Shown piece after piece: positions 5,521-5,872 of a DNA stretch of 5,872 nt. A model generated the notes under the pieces. That model saw only the letters and a list, made by a program, of their open reading frames with translations, was not told where the DNA came from and did not search any database. Origin of the DNA: an uncultured Collinsella sp. (GTDB lineage: Bacteria > Actinomycetota > Coriobacteriia > Coriobacteriales > Coriobacteriaceae); the NCBI GenBank assembly GCA_900765185.1, contig CAAFQT010000207.1, positions 1 through 5,872 of the forward strand, in the 5' to 3' direction. A program made the position numbers and the translations under genes. Numbering within the stretch: the stretch's first letter is position 1; every line of letters begins with the position of its first letter.

Positions 5521-5601
5521 CGATGATTTTTCTGGGACGGGGGATAAATAATCATCGGGTGGCTCGGGCGTTCGAAAAGTAGTCAAAACAGCCCCGTCCC
5601 A
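5521..5601. repeat. interleaved inverted repeats downstream of the radical SAM gene
   Basis: CGATGATT (5521-5528) is complementary to AATCATCG (5550-5557). Inside that loop TGGGACGGGG (5533-5542) is complementary to CCCCGTCCCA (5592-5601), outside it. The two pairings cross, so an RNA could form a pseudoknot or switch between them. No T-run follows on the plus strand (AAAAAGA), whereas on the minus strand the outer arm is followed by GAAAAATCATCG, so it is not a usual intrinsic terminator. The GGGACGGGG word suggests a dispersed genomic repeat, untested here. Confidence 0.6.
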
Positions 5602-5621
5602 AAAAGACTGGGTATTGGGCG

Positions 5622-5649
5622 TTGACAGTTGGCGAGCCGTAGGTAAAAT
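5622..5649 (+). promoter_or_regulatory. sigma-70-type promoter of tRNA-Ala
   Basis: TTGACA (5622-5627, 6 of 6), 16-base spacer, TAAAAT (5644-5649, 5 of 6). Transcription would start about 5656, some 7 bases before the mature tRNA. Confidence 0.85.
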
Positions 5650-5662
5650 ATCAACTTGTCCT

Positions 5663-5738
5663 GGGGACGTAGCTCAGTTGGGAGAGCGCTGCCGTCGCAT
5701 GGCAGAGGCCGAGGGTTCGACTCCCTTCGTCTCCACCA
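5663..5738 (+). tRNA. tRNA-Ala (anticodon CGC)
   Basis: 76 bases with a complete cloverleaf and encoded CCA (5736-5738). Acceptor arms GGGGACG (5663-5669) and CGTCTCC (5728-5734) pair with a G3-U70 wobble, the hallmark by which alanyl-tRNA synthetase recognises tRNA-Ala. D arm GCTC/GAGC (5672-5675, 5684-5687); anticodon stem CTGCC/GGCAG (5689-5693, 5701-5705) around the loop GTCGCAT with CGC at 5696-5698, reading GCG codons; T arm GAGGG/CCCTT (5711-5715, 5723-5727) with loop TTCGACT. The anticodon loop has G32 and U38 rather than the A32-U38 common in bacterial tRNA-Ala. It has its own promoter and terminator, so it is a single-tRNA unit. Confidence 0.98.
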
Positions 5739-5872
5739 TTGGATTATTAGGCGAACCCTTTTCGGGGTTCGTCTTTTTTTGTTTGGGTTGGAAGTCATCG
5801 CCCCAGTAGTCGAAAGCGAAATAAAGCTTGAGTTCATCCCCATCTACTTCAATGAGCCGCACGAACGTTTCG
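5674..5872 (-). CDS. possible 3' end of a minus-strand gene entering from the right edge
   Basis: On the minus strand the frame is open from the window edge at 5871 down to a TGA at 5676-5674. The first part reads as an ordinary acidic protein end (VRLIEVDGDELKLYF, then FDYWGDD). The remainder runs antisense through the terminator and most of the tRNA, where the translation is the familiar meaningless tRNA-antisense peptide. Codons in 5781-5871 (GAA, GTA, GAT, CAA, AAA) are less G/C-biased at third positions than in the genes to the left. If real, it is partial and its tail is non-conserved; it may equally be chance. No function is recognised. Confidence 0.22.
   Translation of the reverse strand, partial: ETFVRLIEVDGDELKLYFAFDYWGDDFQPKQKKTNPEKGSPNNPMVETKGVEPSASAMRRQRSPN
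5750..5780 (+). terminator. intrinsic terminator of tRNA-Ala
   Basis: GGCGAACCC (5750-5758) pairs with GGGTTCGTC (5765-5773, one G/T) over the loop TTTTCG and is followed by seven T (5774-5780). It begins 11 bases after the CCA end. Confidence 0.93.

Noticed and set aside
4531..5586. Minus-strand open frame of 351 codons opposite the radical SAM gene
   Set aside because: Antisense to a gene with complete family motifs; its translation is Arg/His-rich, as expected of a shadow frame.
5615..5809. Plus-strand frame of 64 codons reading through the tRNA
   Set aside because: Contains GDVAQLGERCRRMAEAEG, the sense-strand tRNA translation; not a gene.
5583..5843. Minus-strand frame with a RRRESNPRPLPCDG-type peptide
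   Set aside because: This is the well-known false protein made by translating the antisense of a tRNA gene.

Overview
The window reads as GC-rich chromosomal DNA from a bacterium. Protein style, strong G/C use at third codon positions and the short palindromic repeats built on ACCACCACAAAGG and GGGACAGG/GGGACGGG words suggest an actinobacterium of the Coriobacteriia, most likely a Collinsella. This placement is inference from overall style, not from a marker gene.

Layout from left to right. (1) 42-896 (+): a complete DegV-family fatty-acid-binding protein. (2) 900-1360: a small MGMT/alkyltransferase-like gene (976-1296, +), bracketed by two nearly identical 48-base palindromic elements in inverted orientation. 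(3) 1361-1627: a gene-free convergent spacer with two 16-base imperfect palindromes and three successive hairpins, one with an 18-bp perfect stem. (4) 1628-2677 (-): trpS, tryptophanyl-tRNA synthetase. (5) 2848-4047 (-): a polytopic membrane sugar-1-phosphate transferase of the WecA/TagO/MraY superfamily, which starts lipid-linked cell-envelope glycan synthesis. (6) 4048-4572: a 525-base stretch without a convincing protein gene. It holds a candidate structured RNA on the minus strand (about 4278-4422) with its own terminator and possible promoter, back to back with a possible promoter for the next gene. (7) 4573-5511 (+): a radical SAM protein of the PflX-like group (COG1313 type). (8) 5512-5662: interleaved inverted repeats, then a good sigma-70 promoter. 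(9) 5663-5738 (+): tRNA-Ala(CGC) with encoded CCA, followed by a strong intrinsic terminator. (10) 5781-5872: the window edge, with an open minus-strand frame that may be the 3' end of a neighbouring gene.

No single operon or pathway ties the genes together. They are mostly single housekeeping units with their own signals: lipid metabolism (DegV), alkylation damage (MGMT-like), translation (trpS, tRNA-Ala) and envelope glycan initiation (WecA/TagO-like). I see no phage genes, transposase, CRISPR array or defence cassette. The points that most deserve a second look are the unassigned minus-strand RNA candidate at 4278-4422 and the inverted palindromic elements around the MGMT-like gene.
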